A stretch of 64,000 nucleotides of DNA from positions 16,637-80,636 of the forward strand of contig CADCAG010000016.1 of NCBI GenBank assembly GCA_902799355.1, written 5' to 3'. How positions within the stretch are numbered: position 1 is the first letter of the stretch; every line of letters starts with the position of its first letter. Origin of the DNA: an uncultured Bacteroidales bacterium (lineage in GTDB: Bacteria; Bacteroidota; Bacteroidia; Bacteroidales; Bacteroidaceae). The notes beneath the pieces were generated by a model, which had not been told where the DNA came from, made no database searches, and was given only the letters and a program-made list of their open reading frames with translations. A program made the translations under genes and the position numbers. This document shows, piece after piece, positions 62,588-64,000 of the stretch.

Positions 62588-64000
62588 TTATCTCTCCCTC
62601 CCTTTGATTCGTGAGCGCAGGGTGCGGAGGGAAGCGGGCTTGACATTGAGGATTTTGGCAATGGTATCGTCATCGTAGTGGAGATCGTCCTGAAGGATGA
62701 CTCCTGCCAACGTTTGGGACGCAACAGGGCGAAGTAGTCTATCAGACACTGTCTTTCTTCTGATGTTAGGTCAGCAATGCATTCCTTCTGTTGCATTCTT
62801 ACAAAGCACCTCGTGCCGACAAGCAGTTTGTTGGAGATGCGCTGGCGGCTGGCTTCTATCTGCCTGTTCAGTTCGGCGATGGTCTGTTCACTGGCCTCAC
62901 CGCTTTCCTGCAGTCGTTCTATCTCCATCAGGTTTTCGGTCATCCTTCTGGCATGCTCGTCAAGTTGAAACCCCAACGCCTTAACCCTTCTGCAATGCCA
63001 CCAGACACCAATTGCCAATGCCAGCACTATAGCGGTGATGATGCCAGCCATTCCCATCATCTTCCTTTGCGAATTCTCCTCCCATCGCTCTTCATCATAC
63101 CTCTGTTGCCAGTCGGCTATCTCCAGACTATGATTAACCGTCATGACAGAGTCTCTGTATTCATCCACTTGCTTCTTCGCTTCCAGAGCCTCACCCTTGT
63201 CATCAGTCAGTTCATACAGTTCTGCCAGTAACTCCAACGCATTAATATGTATTAATGGATCCTTTATAATCGTACAGCTTTTCACTATCTCTATGGCCTC
63301 CTCGTAGTGCCTTTGTGCTTTCAAAAGACGTGCCTTGGTTATATTCCCTTTAGTACTGGCAGCGGTCTTATACTTTTTCCATAAATCCAGATATTTTTGG
63401 GCATTTTGTTCATCCTTCTTTTCCTGATACATGACTCCGACATTAAAATAGATGTCAGATCGCAACAGACTGTCAGCCAGGTTAATATAATCCATACTCT
63501 TGACAATGTAATCATAAGCATTGTCTCTCAACTTCATTTGCGAATAAGCCGCTGCACACATATGAAGGCCCCTCATCATCATGACGCTATCGTTCATTTT
63601 GCGGCTGCTCTCAAGGAATTTCTGTGAATTATTCAACATGAGCGTGTGGTTGAGGCAATAATAGTTGGCATAAGCCAGATTCTCGTATACCATATTCTTT
63701 AGCAGTTCCTCATCCGTATCCTCGGCAATCCGCTCAGCCATCTTATAATCCTTAACACCATCAACCATCCTGCCCAACAATCGCATTCTGATGCCTGCCC
63801 TGTAATAGTATGCCCTCCCGCGATGCCAAGCATCGCCATGATGATCGTAGTAGTCCACACAGGTCGAAATGAGCGAATCGCCCTCTGCCTGATGCAGCAC
63901 AATATAGTCCGTCATCACCTTCAGCAGGTTGTATTCCATTCTGTCCGCCTCGCCGAGCGATGCCGTGTCCACATTACTGATTAATACGCGTGCGGAATCA
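62588..64000 (-). pseudogene. TPR and helix-turn-helix regulator, frame broken before the HTH; 5' end outside window
   Basis: The frame is open to the window edge (DSARVLISNVDTASLGEADR precedes the GTG at 63972), so the start lies beyond 64000. TPR repeats fill the first 290 residues, then come one membrane helix (MAGIITAIVLALAIGVWWH), a coiled coil and LTSEERQCLIDYFALLRPKR. After WQE (codon at 62703-62701) the original frame continues as meaningless text to 62518. The minus-1 frame gives VILQDDLHYDDDTIAKILNV, KPASLRTLRSRIKGRER and a stop at 62588. A one-base loss or a longer out-of-frame deletion separates the sensor from its HTH. Confidence 0.75.

Noticed and set aside
62695-62725. Programmed minus-1 frameshifting in the TPR-HTH gene
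   Set aside because: The nearby CCCAAAC is not in the phase needed for a slip from the reading frame, and no downstream pseudoknot was evident.

Overview
The window reads as a chromosomal segment of a Bacteroidales bacterium, most likely a Prevotella-like anaerobe of gut or rumen. The reasons are the Bacteroidota promoter (a -7 box TAnnTTTG with TTTG about 20 bases upstream) before many genes, lipoproteins with DUF-type domains of this phylum, a large TonB-dependent receptor, a two-component propeller protein, YDLQGR-type C-terminal tails on secreted enzymes, and a hemicellulose-degrading gene group. No rRNA, CRISPR array, insertion sequence or prophage was seen.

Layout. 1-0.9 kb: end of a 2-oxoacid:ferredoxin oxidoreductase operon (beta and gamma subunits). 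1-2.3 kb: OmpA-type porin. 2.3-8.5 kb: branched-chain amino-acid genes ilvD-ilvB-ilvN, an acyl-ACP thioesterase, and ilvC behind its own promoter and a leader with two matching hairpins. 8.6-10.4 kb: small outer-membrane protein and a convergent AAA ATPase. 10.6-24.7 kb (minus strand): a tightly packed six-gene operon that couples signalling (receiver-PP2C phosphatase, membrane coiled-coil/propeller protein, propeller pseudokinase, soluble histidine kinase) to a 1790-residue two-module nonribosomal peptide synthetase and a TonB-dependent receptor. This is the best candidate for an undescribed system.

24.8-33.3 kb: an ATP-grasp-like protein, the pheS-thiE-prs-thioredoxin lipoprotein operon (minus), then lipoprotein-murB-metallohydrolase-panE (plus). 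33.4-38.4 kb: tRNA-Lys, membrane pyrophosphatase, an acidic-tailed unknown protein, rarA. 38.4-49.0 kb: TRIC-type channel, then a long plus-strand run purU-hisH-hisA-hisF-hisIE-ftsE-lysC-lysA-uvrA. 49.1-49.6 kb: tRNA-Thr, tRNA-Gly and an odd tRNA-Ser. 49.7-58.4 kb: a cytidylate-kinase-like gene, then xylan-related enzymes (GH30, two esterases, GH2). 58.4-64 kb: phosphohexomutase, a TPR protein, a zinc-ribbon protein, a solitary Phd/YefM antitoxin with a recognisable operator, regulator debris, and a TPR-HTH regulator whose HTH has been moved out of frame.

How the genes work together: the ilv block makes valine/isoleucine precursors; the his/lys/purU/uvrA run is housekeeping biosynthesis and repair; the 50-58 kb group would act on substituted xylan outside the cell and in the periplasm. 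In the NRPS operon, the co-transcribed kinases and phosphatase plausibly control production of a small acyl-aminoacyl product, and the receptor plausibly takes it or its metal complex back up. That link is inferred from gene order, not shown. The window is also rich in unrelated 7- and 9-base micro-tandem repeats placed at gene junctions and occasionally inside genes.
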